Below are positions 29,323 to 40,445 of a stretch of DNA of 64,000 nucleotides, in pieces. The stretch is from NCBI RefSeq assembly GCF_024580145.1, contig NZ_JANINI010000003.1, forward strand, positions 62,001 through 126,000, read 5' to 3'. A program made the position numbers and the translations under genes. Each line of letters begins with the position of its first letter. Position 1 is the first letter of the stretch. The stretch comes from Methyloversatilis sp. XJ19-49. GTDB lineage: Bacteria > Pseudomonadota > Gammaproteobacteria > Burkholderiales > Rhodocyclaceae. Under the pieces are notes generated by a model. The model ran no database searches and was not told the DNA's origin. It saw only the letters and a list, made by a program, of their open reading frames with translations.

Positions 29323-30459
29323 GTGGCAGAAGAAAGCGATCTCGAAAAAACCGAACCCGCGTCACAGCGCAAGCTGGAGAAGGCGCGCGAGGAGGGGCAG
29401 GTTCCGAGCTCGCGCGAGCTGGCAACCTTCCTGGTCACCATGACCGGTGTCGCCGGCCTGTACGGGCTGGCCGGCTGGATGTGGCCACGCAGCGCGCAGC
29501 TGCTGCGTGACGGGCTCACGGTCGACCGGCGCGCCATCTTCGATCCGTCTGCGATGTTTGCCATCCTGATCGACCGCATCATCGACGGGCTGATCGTGCT
29601 GGCGCCGCTGATGCTCGCGCTGATGGTCGCCGCGCTGGCCGCACCCTTCCTGATGGGCGGCGTGGTTTTTGCGCCCAAGGCGCTCGGCCCGAAGTTCTCC
29701 AAGCTCAATCCGCTGGCCGGTCTGAAGCGCATGGTGTCGAAAACCGCGCTGGTCGAACTGGGCAAGGGTGTGGGCAAGGCCACGCTGGTCGGCAGCGTGG
29801 CCGCCTGGGTGGTGCTGCGCGACCAGGACATGCTGTTCGCCATGTTCAGCGCGCCGGTCGACGTGGCGCTGGCCGCGACCGGCGACCTGATCATGACCGC
29901 CACGGTGATCCTGGTGGCGGGCATGGCGCTGATTGTCGCCATCGACGTGCCGTTCCAGCTCTGGCATTACCAGTCGGAGCTGAAGATGACCAAGGAAGAG
30001 GCGCGGCAGGAATTCAAGGAGCAGGAGGGCGACCCGCAGGTGAAGGGCCGCATCCGCCAGCAGCAGCGCGAAATGGCGCGCAGCCGCATGATGGCCAATG
30101 TGCCCAAGGCCGACGTCGTGGTGACCAACCCGACCCATTTTTCTGTGGCGCTGAAATACGACGTGGCCAAGGGCGGCGCACCGCGTGTCGTGGCCAAAGG
30201 CGCCGGCGAAGTGGCACTGCGCATCCGCACGCTGGCCGCCGAAGCCGGCGTGCCGCTGGTCGAGGCGCCACCGCTGGCGCGCGCATTGCACAAGCACGTG
30301 GAACTGGAGCAGGAAGTGCCGGCGCGGTTGTTCCGTGCCGTGGCCGAAGTGCTCGCCTATGTGTATCAGCTGAACGACGCCTTCGCCAAGGGCGTCGAAA
30401 AGCCCCGTCCGCCCGACGACCTGCCGGTGCCCGCCGACCTCGATCCGGGAGTCGCGTAG
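29323..30459 (+). CDS. flhB: flagellar export apparatus protein FlhB
   Basis: A 378-residue FlhB. Four membrane helices precede a cytosolic domain with the autocleavage motif NPTH at residues 269-272, the same position as in enteric FlhB. It switches flagellar type III export from rod/hook to filament substrates. It starts at a GTG (VAEESDLEKTEPAS, the classic FlhB N-terminus). No other flagellar gene is nearby: an ABC exporter precedes it and a chemoreceptor follows. It is therefore an isolated copy; whether a second flhB exists in a flagellar cluster cannot be seen here. Confidence 0.93.
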   Translation: MAEESDLEKTEPASQRKLEKAREEGQVPSSRELATFLVTMTGVAGLYGLAGWMWPRSAQLLRDGLTVDRRAIFDPSAMFAILIDRIIDGLIVLAPLMLALMVAALAAPFLMGGVVFAPKALGPKFSKLNPLAGLKRMVSKTALVELGKGVGKATLVGSVAAWVVLRDQDMLFAMFSAPVDVALAATGDLIMTATVILVAGMALIVAIDVPFQLWHYQSELKMTKEEARQEFKEQEGDPQVKGRIRQQQREMARSRMMANVPKADVVVTNPTHFSVALKYDVAKGGAPRVVAKGAGEVALRIRTLAAEAGVPLVEAPPLARALHKHVELEQEVPARLFRAVAEVLAYVYQLNDAFAKGVEKPRPPDDLPVPADLDPGVA

Positions 30460-30642
30460 TACGCTACGCATTTCTCCGGCTGCCGCGCCAGAAATATGTG
30501 CCGGAAAATGGCCGGCTCTACTAAAGGTTTTTTCCCCGAAAGTCGTAAAAGTCCCGAGGGCATCAGGGGATGTCTGATGAAGCGGCATTCCCTTCCAGAC
30601 GCAGGAGTGACCTGTGCGGGTACCCTAAAAAAGGAAACAGTC

Positions 30643-32280
30643 ATGAAGAACCTGTCCATAGCGGCTCGCCTGGGCCTGGGTTTCGGCTTGATCGTGCTGA
30701 TCTTCGCTGCCGTCGTCGTGTTCATCGAGATGCAGTCGATGCATATCGCCAGGGTGGCACACGAGGTCAGTGAGCGCACGCAGCCCAAGGTTGATGCAAT
30801 TGCAGACCTGAACGACGCGATACAGCGTGTACGGGTCTATTCGCGTTCGGCCATCATCGAAACCGAAGGTACGCAGCTCGCCGCCGTGCGCGCCAAGCTC
30901 GACAAGTACGAAGCCGCAGCCGAACAGGCGGCGATTAGCCTTTCGACGCTGGTGGCGCAGCCTGACACCCCGGCCGACGAGCTTGCCGCGGCGGCGGCCA
31001 TCGCCGATCGGCTGGCCGCGTTCAGCCGGATTTCCGACGACGTCGCCGCGCTCGCCTTTGCAAACCGCAACGCCGAAGCCAATGAACTGCTTCATTCCGC
31101 GCACGGCCCGGCTGCCATTGCGCTGAACGAGGCGACCAACTCTTTACGCGAGGCGGTGCGCGGGCGCAATGCAGCATCGATTGCGTCGCTGGAATCCGGC
31201 GCCGACGCGCTCAAGATGGCGGTGCTCGTTGCCGCCGTGCTTGTCATCGCGGCAAGCATCGGCATTTCCCTGGTCATCACACGCAGCATCACGGCCCAGC
31301 TTTCGGACACATTGGCTGCCGTGAAGCGCATCGCCGATGGCGACCTGAGGCTCGATCTGCATCCGGAAGGGCGCAGCGAACTGGCCAGCGTGCAGGTCGA
31401 GGTGCAGGCCATGCAGCAGGCGCTGCGCCAGATGGTGAACACCATCGGCAGTGCCAACAGCCGTTTGAGCGATTCGGCGCTGCAACTGTCGGGCGCGACC
31501 GATCAGGTCAGAAGTTCGTCGGAGTCGCAGGCGGAACTGGCGGCGGCCATGGCGGCGTCGCTGGAAGAAATGTCGACCTCGATCACCCATGTCAGCGAAC
31601 TGAGCCAGGAGGCCAACGCGACCTCGGTCGAGGCAGGACATCGCGCATCCGAAGGCGCAGCCGACATCCGAGCCATGGTGTCGCAGATCAGGCAGGTCAC
31701 CGAAGGCATAGAAGCCAGTTCGCAGCGTGCCAACGACCTGGGCGACGAAGTTTCGCGCATCTCCACCATCGTGCAGGTCATTCGCGATGTCGCCGATCAG
31801 ACCAATCTGCTTGCGCTCAATGCCGCGATCGAAGCGGCGCGGGCCGGTGAAATGGGCCGCGGTTTCGCTGTGGTGGCCGACGAAGTGCGCAAGCTGGCCG
31901 AACAGTCGGCGCGCTCCGCCAGTGAGATCACCCAGATGGTGCAGCGTATCCAGTCCGGCGCTGCCGATGTATCGGAGCACATGCAGAACACGGTGGGGCG
32001 CGTGCGTGATGGTCTGCAGATGGCTGAAACCGCCGGCGCAAAGGTGCTTGCCATTGACGGCCATGCGCAGCAGGTGGTGGGCACCATTTCCGAGGTGTCC
32101 GGCGGTTTGAAGGAACAGGCCATCGCCAGTCAGGATCTGGCACAGCGCGTCGAGCGCATCGTGCAGATGGTGGAAGAGAACGCCAGCGCCGCCGGCTCGG
32201 TGGCCGGTTCGGCACGCGATCTGTCCGATCTGTCCGCTGAACTTGACGGCACGGTGCGTCGTTTCCGCCTCGCCCACTGA
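30643..32280 (+). CDS. methyl-accepting chemotaxis protein
   Basis: A 545-residue chemoreceptor. A first helix (about residues 8-30), a four-helix-bundle periplasmic sensor (about 31-188), a second helix (about 190-210) and a HAMP domain lead to a signalling hairpin whose tip is [19 protein letters not shown] near residue 390. It lacks a C-terminal CheR-binding pentapeptide. AAGGAAA precedes the ATG at good spacing. It follows flhB with a 183-bp gap, which suggests co-regulation with motility. The ligand is unknown. Confidence 0.93.
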   Translation: MKNLSIAARLGLGFGLIVLIFAAVVVFIEMQSMHIARVAHEVSERTQPKVDAIADLNDAIQRVRVYSRSAIIETEGTQLAAVRAKLDKYEAAAEQAAISLSTLVAQPDTPADELAAAAAIADRLAAFSRISDDVAALAFANRNAEANELLHSAHGPAAIALNEATNSLREAVRGRNAASIASLESGADALKMAVLVAAVLVIAASIGISLVITRSITAQLSDTLAAVKRIADGDLRLDLHPEGRSELASVQVEVQAMQQALRQMVNTIGSANSRLSDSALQLSGATDQVRSSSESQAELAAAMAASLEEMSTSITHVSELSQEANATSVEAGHRASEGAADIRAMVSQIRQVTEGIEASSQRANDLGDEVSRISTIVQVIRDVADQTNLLALNAAIEAARAGEMGRGFAVVADEVRKLAEQSARSASEITQMVQRIQSGAADVSEHMQNTVGRVRDGLQMAETAGAKVLAIDGHAQQVVGTISEVSGGLKEQAIASQDLAQRVERIVQMVEENASAAGSVAGSARDLSDLSAELDGTVRRFRLAH

Positions 32281-32304
32281 TCGTCCAGGGCAGCAGTCGG
32301 GAGG

Positions 32305-32335
32305 GGGGCCGGATCCGCAAGTGCCCGGCCCCTTT
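32305..32335 (+). terminator. terminator after the first chemoreceptor gene
   Basis: GGGGCCGG and CCGGCCCC form an 8-bp all-GC stem with a 12-base loop, followed by TTTCCCTT. It lies 25 bases after the stop and fits an intrinsic terminator with an imperfect T-tail. Confidence 0.55.
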
Positions 32336-32456
32336 CCCTTCGCTTCCCTCGCGCAGTGACACGTACCGAACGGGTTGTGCTGTAACGGATTTATCGCGAA
32401 GCGCCGCAGCCCATGACGTAGACTTCGGGGCTCCGATCTTCACTCAGGTTTCCGTC

Positions 32457-33890
32457 ATGACCCTGCAACCCGTCATCCTGTGCGGCGGCTCCGGTACCCG
32501 CCTCTGGCCGCTGTCGCGCGAACGCTATCCGAAGCAGCTGCTGCCGCTGGACGGCGAGCGCACGCTGCTGCAGGACACCGCCCTGCGTGCCGGTGCGCCC
32601 GGACTGACGATTGCCGCACCGCTCATCGTGTGCAACGAGGAATACCGTTTCCTGACCGCCGAGCAGCTGCGCCAGATCGACGTGCAGCCGGCGTCGCTGC
32701 TGCTCGAACCGATGGGTCGCAACACCGCGCCGGCTCTGGCGCTGGCTGCGCTCGCCGCCGGAGCGGCCGACCCGGTGCTGCTGGTCATGCCGTCCGATCA
32801 TGTGATCCGCGATACCGCCGCTTTCCGCGACGCGGTGGCACTCGGTGCCGCACATGCCGATGCCGGTGCGGTGGTCACCTTCGGCATCACGCCGGACAAG
32901 CCGGAAACGGGCTATGGCTACATCCGGACCGGTGCGGCGCTCGCCGGCGGCGCGGCACGCACACTCGACCGCTTCGTCGAGAAGCCCGACGCGGCAACCG
33001 CCGAGGGCTATCTGGCCAGTGGCGACTATCTGTGGAACGCCGGCATCTTCATGATGAAGGCCAGCGTGGCGCTGGCCTTGCTGAAGCGTTTCCGGCCGGA
33101 CATCGAAGCGGCCAGCCGCACCGCCTATGAGCGCGGCGCTGCCGATCACGATTTCTACCGCGTCGACAAGACCGCGTTCGCGGCCTGCCCGTCGGACTCG
33201 ATCGACTATGCCATCATGGAACCGCTGGCCGCCGGCGAACCGCGCGTGGCGCCGGCCGTCGTCGTGCCGCTCGATGCCGGCTGGTCGGATGTCGGCGCGT
33301 GGGACGCGCTTTGGCAGGTGGCCGCCAAGGACGCCGACGGCAATGTGTCGCGCGGCGACGTGCTGCTGCAGGACACGCAGGACAGTCTGGTGTTCGCCGA
33401 AACCCGCATGGTGAGCTGCCTCGGCATGAAGGATGTGGTGGTGGTGGAGACCTGCGATGCGGTGATGGTGGTGGCGAAGGACCGCACGCAGGACGTCAAG
33501 CGCATCGTCGCCCATCTGAAGGCGAACAAGCGGCCGGAGGCCGAAAATCACCGCAAGGTGTATCGCCCGTGGGGCTATTACGATTCGATCGACGCCGGTT
33601 CGCGTTTCCAGGTGAAGCGCATTGTCGTCAATCCTGGCGCATCGCTGTCGCTGCAGATGCACCACCACCGTGCCGAACACTGGATCGTCGTCAGCGGTAC
33701 CGCACGTGTCACCTGCGGCGAGAACATCCTGCTGCTGTCGGAAAACCAGTCCACCTACATCCCGCTAGGCACGACGCACCGGCTGGAAAACCCGGGCAAG
33801 CTGCCGCTGGAAATGATCGAGGTGCAGTCAGGCAGCTATCTCGGCGAAGACGACATCGTGCGCTTCGAGGACACCTACGGCCGGAAGTGA
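32457..33890 (+). CDS. manC: mannose-1-phosphate guanylyltransferase / mannose-6-phosphate isomerase
   Basis: A 477-residue bifunctional enzyme of the ManC/AlgA type. The N-terminal nucleotidyltransferase has CGGSGTRLWPLSRERYPKQ, MPSDHVI and the FVEKP motif. The C-terminal cupin isomerase has QMHHHRAEHWIVVSG and STYIPLGTTHRLENPG. It produces GDP-mannose from mannose-1-phosphate and can isomerise fructose-6-phosphate. It is the only GDP-mannose gene in the window and stands alone between two chemoreceptor genes. It may feed the exopolysaccharide of the left region. Confidence 0.95.
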   Translation: MTLQPVILCGGSGTRLWPLSRERYPKQLLPLDGERTLLQDTALRAGAPGLTIAAPLIVCNEEYRFLTAEQLRQIDVQPASLLLEPMGRNTAPALALAALAAGAADPVLLVMPSDHVIRDTAAFRDAVALGAAHADAGAVVTFGITPDKPETGYGYIRTGAALAGGAARTLDRFVEKPDAATAEGYLASGDYLWNAGIFMMKASVALALLKRFRPDIEAASRTAYERGAADHDFYRVDKTAFAACPSDSIDYAIMEPLAAGEPRVAPAVVVPLDAGWSDVGAWDALWQVAAKDADGNVSRGDVLLQDTQDSLVFAETRMVSCLGMKDVVVVETCDAVMVVAKDRTQDVKRIVAHLKANKRPEAENHRKVYRPWGYYDSIDAGSRFQVKRIVVNPGASLSLQMHHHRAEHWIVVSGTARVTCGENILLLSENQSTYIPLGTTHRLENPGKLPLEMIEVQSGSYLGEDDIVRFEDTYGRK

Positions 33891-33901
33891 GCGCACGGGC
33901 A

Positions 33902-33926
33902 GTGCGGGCGCGGAGGGCGCCCGCAC
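33902..33926. terminator. bidirectional terminator between manC and the second chemoreceptor
   Basis: GTGCGGGCGC and GCGCCCGCAC form perfect 10-bp arms with a 5-base GGAGG loop, placed between converging genes. There is no T-run, so it may rely on stem strength or Rho. Confidence 0.5.
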
Positions 33927-33948
33927 GCACGGGAAGTCAGACAAAGGG

Positions 33949-35601
33949 TCAGACGACAAACTTCTCCAGCCGCTGCCGCATGCTCTGCGACAGGCTGTTC
34001 ATCGCGTCGGCGGCGTCGCCGACACTGACCACGGCGTACCGGTTGCTTTCGCTCATGCCGGCGATGCATTCGACCTGTCGTGCGATGCTTTCGCTGGCCG
34101 AAGTCTGTTCCAGCAGCGCGCGTGAAATGTCTTCCGTGGCGCCGAGCACCTTGCGTGATTCGGCCTGAATCTCGGCGATCGCCTGACCTGCGTCATGGGT
34201 CGACGCGCCAATCTGTTCGAACTGATCGAAAAGCGTCGTCATGTTGCCGACCGCGCTTGTGGTGACAGATTGGACGGTGTCCACCGCGGCATCGATCTCG
34301 CGCGTCGCCACGGCAGTCCGCTCAGCCAGCTTGCGCACCTCGTCTGCCACGACTGCGAAACCGCGTCCCTGTTCGCCTGCACGAGCGGCCTCGATCGCCG
34401 CATTCAGTGCAAGCAGGTTGGTCTGGTCCGCGATGTCCTTGATGGTTGCCGCGATCTTGCCGATATGCGCCATGCTCGCGCCGAGCTCATTCATGCCTTC
34501 CATCGTCGAGTGAACGTCCTGTGCGGCTTTCGACATGGCTCCGGACGCCGACTCGATCACGCCACCGCCGAATTCTGCCCGCTCCATCGATGATCGGGAC
34601 ACATCGCGCGCGCTGCCGGCGCTGTCGCTGACATGCGCCACGCTGACAGCCAGCTCTTCGGCGGCCGCCGCCATGTTCGACGTCGAGTCATTCTGCTGGG
34701 ACACAGTGGCGGCAAGCGTCGATACCGAACCGTGCAACGAAGATGAGTGACTGGCGATGTGCTGCGCGTTGTCGCGCATCAGTCTGAGTACGCTGCGCAG
34801 CTCGCCGAAAAGGGCGTTGATCGAGGCACCGGCTTCCGACAGCTCGTCGCCGAGATGATCAGGCGCCTTGACGGTCAGATCGAGTCGCTCACGTGCGGTC
34901 GCCAGCGTGGCGCGCAGCGACTGCAGGCTGTGCGCCAGCCGACGTACCGTGAGCACCACTCCGGTCACCAGGATCAGCGACAGCAGGGAAACGGCAATCA
35001 CCAGCGTCGTGAGCCCGGTCTGGTAGAGCGCGGCGGTATGCGCCTGCGTGCGCACGCCCAGTGCCTTCACATCTTCGGCCATGCCCTGCGTCAGCGCGGT
35101 CATCGCATCGGCCGTGCTGCGGTCGATGCCCTTGACTGCCCGGTCCACCTTCTTGCCGGATTCGGGATCGGCGGCATCAAATGATTGCAGTGCCGTGCGA
35201 TAGCTTGCCAGCATCGCGCCGTGAGCCGCGATCAGCGCATCGACTTCCGCAGCGCGCGGCGAAGCGCTCTCCTTCAGGCGGGCGCTGATGCTGCCCAGCC
35301 GCTCGGCGACCGCGGCGGCCTGCGTTTCGAAGCCGTCGCGATAGCGCGTGAACTGTTCAGGGTCGTTGCCGCGGATGAGCGTGTTCTTCCATTCCTGTAC
35401 CTGCGTCTTGAAGTCGATGCCGGCGTTCTGTACGTCGAGCACGATGTCGACCGCCCGGCCCATCTGCGCGAGGTCGATGGCGACACCCCGGTCGAGACGC
35501 GCCAGCTGGAAAAGGCCGAAACCGCCGGCCATGAGCAGCCCGAAAAGCGATGCGGCACCGAGCGCGATCAATCTGCTGCGCAGTGTCTTGAGTGCAAACA
35601 T
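33949..35601 (-). CDS. methyl-accepting chemotaxis protein
   Basis: A 550-residue chemoreceptor. It has a first helix at about residues 10-30, a long helical periplasmic sensor (about 31-190), a second helix (about 191-212), a HAMP segment and a signalling tip [23 protein letters not shown]-like near residue 390. The sensor differs from that of the other receptor in the window. The gene is convergent with manC and downstream of a 51-aa membrane-protein gene on the same strand. The ligand is unknown. Confidence 0.92.
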   Translation of the reverse strand: MFALKTLRSRLIALGAASLFGLLMAGGFGLFQLARLDRGVAIDLAQMGRAVDIVLDVQNAGIDFKTQVQEWKNTLIRGNDPEQFTRYRDGFETQAAAVAERLGSISARLKESASPRAAEVDALIAAHGAMLASYRTALQSFDAADPESGKKVDRAVKGIDRSTADAMTALTQGMAEDVKALGVRTQAHTAALYQTGLTTLVIAVSLLSLILVTGVVLTVRRLAHSLQSLRATLATARERLDLTVKAPDHLGDELSEAGASINALFGELRSVLRLMRDNAQHIASHSSSLHGSVSTLAATVSQQNDSTSNMAAAAEELAVSVAHVSDSAGSARDVSRSSMERAEFGGGVIESASGAMSKAAQDVHSTMEGMNELGASMAHIGKIAATIKDIADQTNLLALNAAIEAARAGEQGRGFAVVADEVRKLAERTAVATREIDAAVDTVQSVTTSAVGNMTTLFDQFEQIGASTHDAGQAIAEIQAESRKVLGATEDISRALLEQTSASESIARQVECIAGMSESNRYAVVSVGDAADAMNSLSQSMRQRLEKFVV

Positions 35602-35701
35602 GGACGTGCTCCCTGAAATCCGGATAAGCAGTGGATATCGGCAGCAGGAAGTGTGACTTGATGCACGTTTTCAGGGCGCTGTCCGCACCGGGGCACTGCT
35701 G

Positions 35702-35857
35702 CTACTTGCGCTTGATCAGCCCGGCGGCGCCGATGGCGATCAGCACGGCCGGCCACCAGGTGCCGAGAATCTCGCCCAGGTCACGCAGCGAAAAGAGCTC
35801 CAGATTCGACGCCAGCAGCAGCGCGCCGATGAGAATGAGGCCGATCGAACCGATCAT
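35702..35857 (-). CDS. small two-helix membrane protein (LiaI/LiaF TM-like)
   Basis: A 51-residue protein, MIGSIGLILIGALLLASNLE followed by a short loop and a second helix containing TWWPAVLIAIGAAGL, ending in Lys-Arg-Lys. The pattern of two short helices with a central WWP matches the LiaI-LiaF-like transmembrane region seen in many small envelope proteins. AGGA lies 6 bases before the ATG. It sits upstream of the chemoreceptor gene on the same strand and is divergent from ettA. The function is unknown. Confidence 0.7.
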   Translation of the reverse strand: MIGSIGLILIGALLLASNLELFSLRDLGEILGTWWPAVLIAIGAAGLIKRK

Positions 35858-36016
35858 GGGGTGTCCTGTGTGCGGTCTGGGTGGTCGGAAGGCGGCGTCC
35901 GAACGACACGCCGACGCCGGATGGTAGTGCGAGTCGGCACGTTTGAGGCGACTGCGGCTGCAGCCGTGCGGCTTGCGGCATACTTCCGGCTTCTTCAGTC
36001 ATCCCCGCAGCACACC

Positions 36017-37681
<1,665 letters not shown>

Positions 37682-37685
37682 GCCG

Positions 37686-37715
37686 GTGTCGGCCGGTAGC
37701 GGTACCGGCCGACAC
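37686..37715. terminator. perfect 13-bp hairpin after ettA
   Basis: GTGTCGGCCGGTA and its exact complement flank a 4-base GCGG loop, beginning four bases after the ettA stop. It is a very stable stem without a T-run, and probably terminates or stabilises the 3' end of the ettA message. Confidence 0.5.
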
Positions 37716-37778
37716 TCACGTTGCAGACGTCCAGCGATCTGCCGTTAAGGCTGCAGCGTCTTACTTGCCTTCCAATCC

Positions 37779-39317
37779 ATGACTTCCCGGCAGACTCCAC
37801 TGCAGCGCAACGATGCCGATGCGTCTGCCGCCTCGACGCCGTTGCCCGCCCAGACCGTGAGTGGTCACGCGCGCGGCCGCGTGACCGGCAAGCACCGTCT
37901 GCTGCTGCTGCTCGGCCTGCTGCTGTCGCTCGGTTTCGTCGTGACGACGCTGGTCAGTTACTACGTGTCGAAGAACGGGATCCACCGCTCCATCGTCGAC
38001 AGCGAACTGCCGCTGACGTCGGACAACATCTATTCGGAAATCCAGAAGGATCTGATCCGCCCGGTGTTCATCGCGTCGATGATGGCCGGCGACACGTTTC
38101 TGCGCGACTGGGTGTTGCGCAGCGAACGCGATGTGCCGGCGCTGACCAAGTTCCTCGGCGAAGTGCGCAGCCGCTATGGCACCTTCACCAGTTTCTTCGT
38201 ATCGGAGCGCACGCGAAACTACTATCACCCGGACGGATTGTTGCGCAAGGTGAGCGAAGACAACCCGCAGGACAGCTGGTATTTCAGGGTGCGTCGGCTT
38301 GAAGAGCCCTACGAGATCAACGTCGATACCGACACGCGCAGCCGCGACACGCTGACCGTGTTCATCAACTACCGCGTTTATGACTACGACGGCGGCCTGA
38401 TGGGCGTGACCGGCGTCGGCCTGACGGTCGATACCGTGCGCAAGCTGCTCGCCAGCTACCAGCAGCGCTATCAGCGCAGCATCTATTTCGTCGATCAGCA
38501 GGGGAAGGTCGTGCTGTTCGGCGAGGCCCCCTGGCATGGCGCGGATCGTCTGGACGAGGTCGATGGCCTGCGGGACATCGCGCCCGCCATGCTGGCGGCG
38601 GAGTCAGGTTCCTTCCAGTACCGCAGCGGGGGGCGCGACTATCTGCTCAATGTGCGCTATGTGCCGGAAATGAAATGGTTCCTGGTGGTCGAGAAGGTCG
38701 AGAACGACGCTCTGGCCGACATCCGGCGCACCCTCTACATCAACCTCTGCCTGTGCGTGCTGTTCACGCTGGCGACGGTGTATCTGGCCAGCCTGACGCT
38801 GGATCGTTACCAGCTCCGCCTGGAAAGGATGGCCACCACGGATCGCCTGACCGGCCTGCTGAACCGGCACGCGTTCGAGATCATGATGGTGCAGACATTG
38901 GCGGATGCCCGGCGCGCGCGTCAGTCGCTGTCAGCGATTCTGTTCGACATCGATCATTTCAAGGCGCTGAACGATCGTCATGGTCATCTGGCGGGGGATC
39001 GCATGATCGAGCACGTCAGCGGCCTGATCCGCGCCAGCCTGCGCGAATCCGACCTGGCGTGCCGCTGGGGTGGGGAAGAGTTCCTGCTGGTGCTGCGCGA
39101 TTGCCGCGAAGCGGACGCTCTGGTGCTGGCGGACGACATCCGGCGCCGGATCGCCGATTGCCCGCTGCCGACCATCGGTGAATCGCTGGCGGTGACCGTC
39201 AGTGCCGGCGTCACCACCTGGCGGGCCGAGGATACGCCGGAGATACTCGTGGAACGTGCCGATCAGGCGCTGTATGCCGCCAAGCACGCCGGCCGCAACT
39301 GCTCGCGAGTCGCCTGA
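37779..39317 (+). CDS. membrane diguanylate cyclase with extracytoplasmic sensor
   Basis: A 512-residue GGDEF enzyme. A membrane helix (about residues 40-62), a Cache-like periplasmic sensor of about 250 residues (NYRVYDYDGGLMGVTGVGL) and a second helix (about 325-345) precede the cyclase domain, which starts at DRLTGLLNR. The active site is GGEEF in RWGGEEF, and an RESD inhibitory I-site lies five residues before it, so product feedback is expected. It makes c-di-GMP in response to an outside signal; the layout recalls SiaD-type cyclases. The PEP-CTERM metallopeptidase gene starts 83 bp downstream. Confidence 0.92.
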   Translation: MTSRQTPLQRNDADASAASTPLPAQTVSGHARGRVTGKHRLLLLLGLLLSLGFVVTTLVSYYVSKNGIHRSIVDSELPLTSDNIYSEIQKDLIRPVFIASMMAGDTFLRDWVLRSERDVPALTKFLGEVRSRYGTFTSFFVSERTRNYYHPDGLLRKVSEDNPQDSWYFRVRRLEEPYEINVDTDTRSRDTLTVFINYRVYDYDGGLMGVTGVGLTVDTVRKLLASYQQRYQRSIYFVDQQGKVVLFGEAPWHGADRLDEVDGLRDIAPAMLAAESGSFQYRSGGRDYLLNVRYVPEMKWFLVVEKVENDALADIRRTLYINLCLCVLFTLATVYLASLTLDRYQLRLERMATTDRLTGLLNRHAFEIMMVQTLADARRARQSLSAILFDIDHFKALNDRHGHLAGDRMIEHVSGLIRASLRESDLACRWGGEEFLLVLRDCREADALVLADDIRRRIADCPLPTIGESLAVTVSAGVTTWRAEDTPEILVERADQALYAAKHAGRNCSRVA

Positions 39318-39332
39318 AAGGGGCGACGGGCG

Positions 39333-39348
39333 CCGTGCACAATTGCAC
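39333..39348. repeat. inverted repeat upstream of the PEP-CTERM metallopeptidase
   Basis: CGTGCA and TGCACG form a perfect 6-bp inverted repeat with a 4-base spacer, about 50 bases before the TTG start. It could be a regulator-binding site. No clear -24/-12 or -35/-10 element was seen in the short gap. Confidence 0.3.
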
Positions 39349-39400
39349 GCTGCGTTGCTGCAGGACTGCGATACCCTGCGGCAACCTTGAGGAGATTGCG

Positions 39401-40342
39401 TTGAAAAAGCCCCTGTTTGCAGCGAGTGCCGTGGTGTTTGCCACGCTGTCCATACCGGCTCAGGCCATTGATGTGGTCTTCGATTACACCTACGACACAG
39501 CTGGATTCTTCACCAGCGACAAGCGGGTGGTGCTTGATCAAGTGGCACAGGTGTTCAGCCTTAACCTGCTCGACACGCTGACCGCGATCACGCCCTCAGG
39601 CGGCAACACCTTCTCGGCACGCTTCTACAATCCGCAGGATCCGTTTGGCGCGACGCTGCTGATCAACAACTTCAGCGTCCCCGAAAACGAAATCCGCATT
39701 TTCGTCGGCTCGCACGCTTTCGGCGGCCAGACGCTGGGTGTTGGCGGCCCGGGCTTCCAGAGTGTCAGTGGCAGCACGGCTTTCATCAACAACGCGCTGT
39801 CGCGCGGCGAGCCGGGCGCGCTGACCCCGGTCGAAACCGATTTCGGGCCGTGGGGCGGTTCGATCAGCTTCGGTACCAACATCAACTGGTATTTCGACAG
39901 CGACGTGTCGACCGTCGAAGGCTTCTCCGGCTTTGACTTCTACACCGTGGCGATGCATGAAACCGCGCACGTATTCGGTTTCGGCACGGCCGACAGCTGG
40001 TTCGACGCGGTGGTCGGCGACACCTTCACCGGCGCGGTTACCACGGCGACGAACGGCGGTGCAGCGGTTGCGCTGCAGGGCGACGGCTCCGATGCCCACT
40101 TTGCGACCACGCTGCGCGGCGTCGCCAATGGCAGCCAGCAGATTCCGCTGCTTTCGCCCTTCATTCCTTCTGGCCAGCGGCGCTACATGACCGACCTCGA
40201 CTGGGCGGCCATGGACGACATCGGCTGGGAAGTGGCCAGCCTGCAGGCCACGGTGCCGGCGCCGATACCCGAGCCGCGCACCTGGGCGATGATGCTCGGC
40301 GGCGTAATGCTGATCGGCATGATGGCGCGTCGCCGCGCCTGA
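39401..40342 (+). CDS. PEP-CTERM-sorted metallopeptidase
   Basis: A 313-residue secreted protein. A signal peptide ends near AQA (residue 21). A metzincin-like zinc motif HETAHVFGFGTAD begins at H186. The C-terminus is a full PEP-CTERM sorting signal: PEP near residue 290, a short hydrophobic helix (MMLGGVMLIGMM) and ARRRA. It should therefore be processed and anchored or released by exosortase A. The TTG start is chosen for its GAGGAG six bases upstream and the Lys-Lys signal peptide that follows. It is the only PEP-CTERM protein seen in the window. The protein substrate is unknown. Confidence 0.9.
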   Translation: MKKPLFAASAVVFATLSIPAQAIDVVFDYTYDTAGFFTSDKRVVLDQVAQVFSLNLLDTLTAITPSGGNTFSARFYNPQDPFGATLLINNFSVPENEIRIFVGSHAFGGQTLGVGGPGFQSVSGSTAFINNALSRGEPGALTPVETDFGPWGGSISFGTNINWYFDSDVSTVEGFSGFDFYTVAMHETAHVFGFGTADSWFDAVVGDTFTGAVTTATNGGAAVALQGDGSDAHFATTLRGVANGSQQIPLLSPFIPSGQRRYMTDLDWAAMDDIGWEVASLQATVPAPIPEPRTWAMMLGGVMLIGMMARRRA

Positions 40343-40363
40343 TTCCGCACCGGCTGCGACACG

Positions 40364-40384
40364 AACCGGCTTCGGCCGGTTTTT
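40364..40384 (+). terminator. intrinsic terminator after the PEP-CTERM gene
   Basis: AACCGGC, a UUCG-type loop (TTCG) and GCCGGTT are followed directly by TTT. This is a classic rho-independent terminator. Confidence 0.85.
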
Positions 40385-40445
40385 CATTTGTGGCGCGCTC
40401 GCGGATAATCGCGCCTTTACGGCTCATGCCCTGTCGCGTTTCCCG

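Noticed and set aside
27215-29425. 736-codon minus-strand frame opposite the ABC exporter
   Set aside because: It is an antisense shadow of a gene with full ABC motifs and has no recognisable protein features.
30527-30562. Possible sigma-28 promoter (TAAAGG...) before the chemoreceptor
   Set aside because: The -35 half is acceptable, but the -10 position reads AGTCGTAA rather than GCCGATAA, so the match is too weak to annotate.
30500-30642. Possible c-di-GMP (GEMM-type) riboswitch in the chemoreceptor leader
   Set aside because: The leader is about 180 bp and structured, but the conserved GEMM core motifs are not present.
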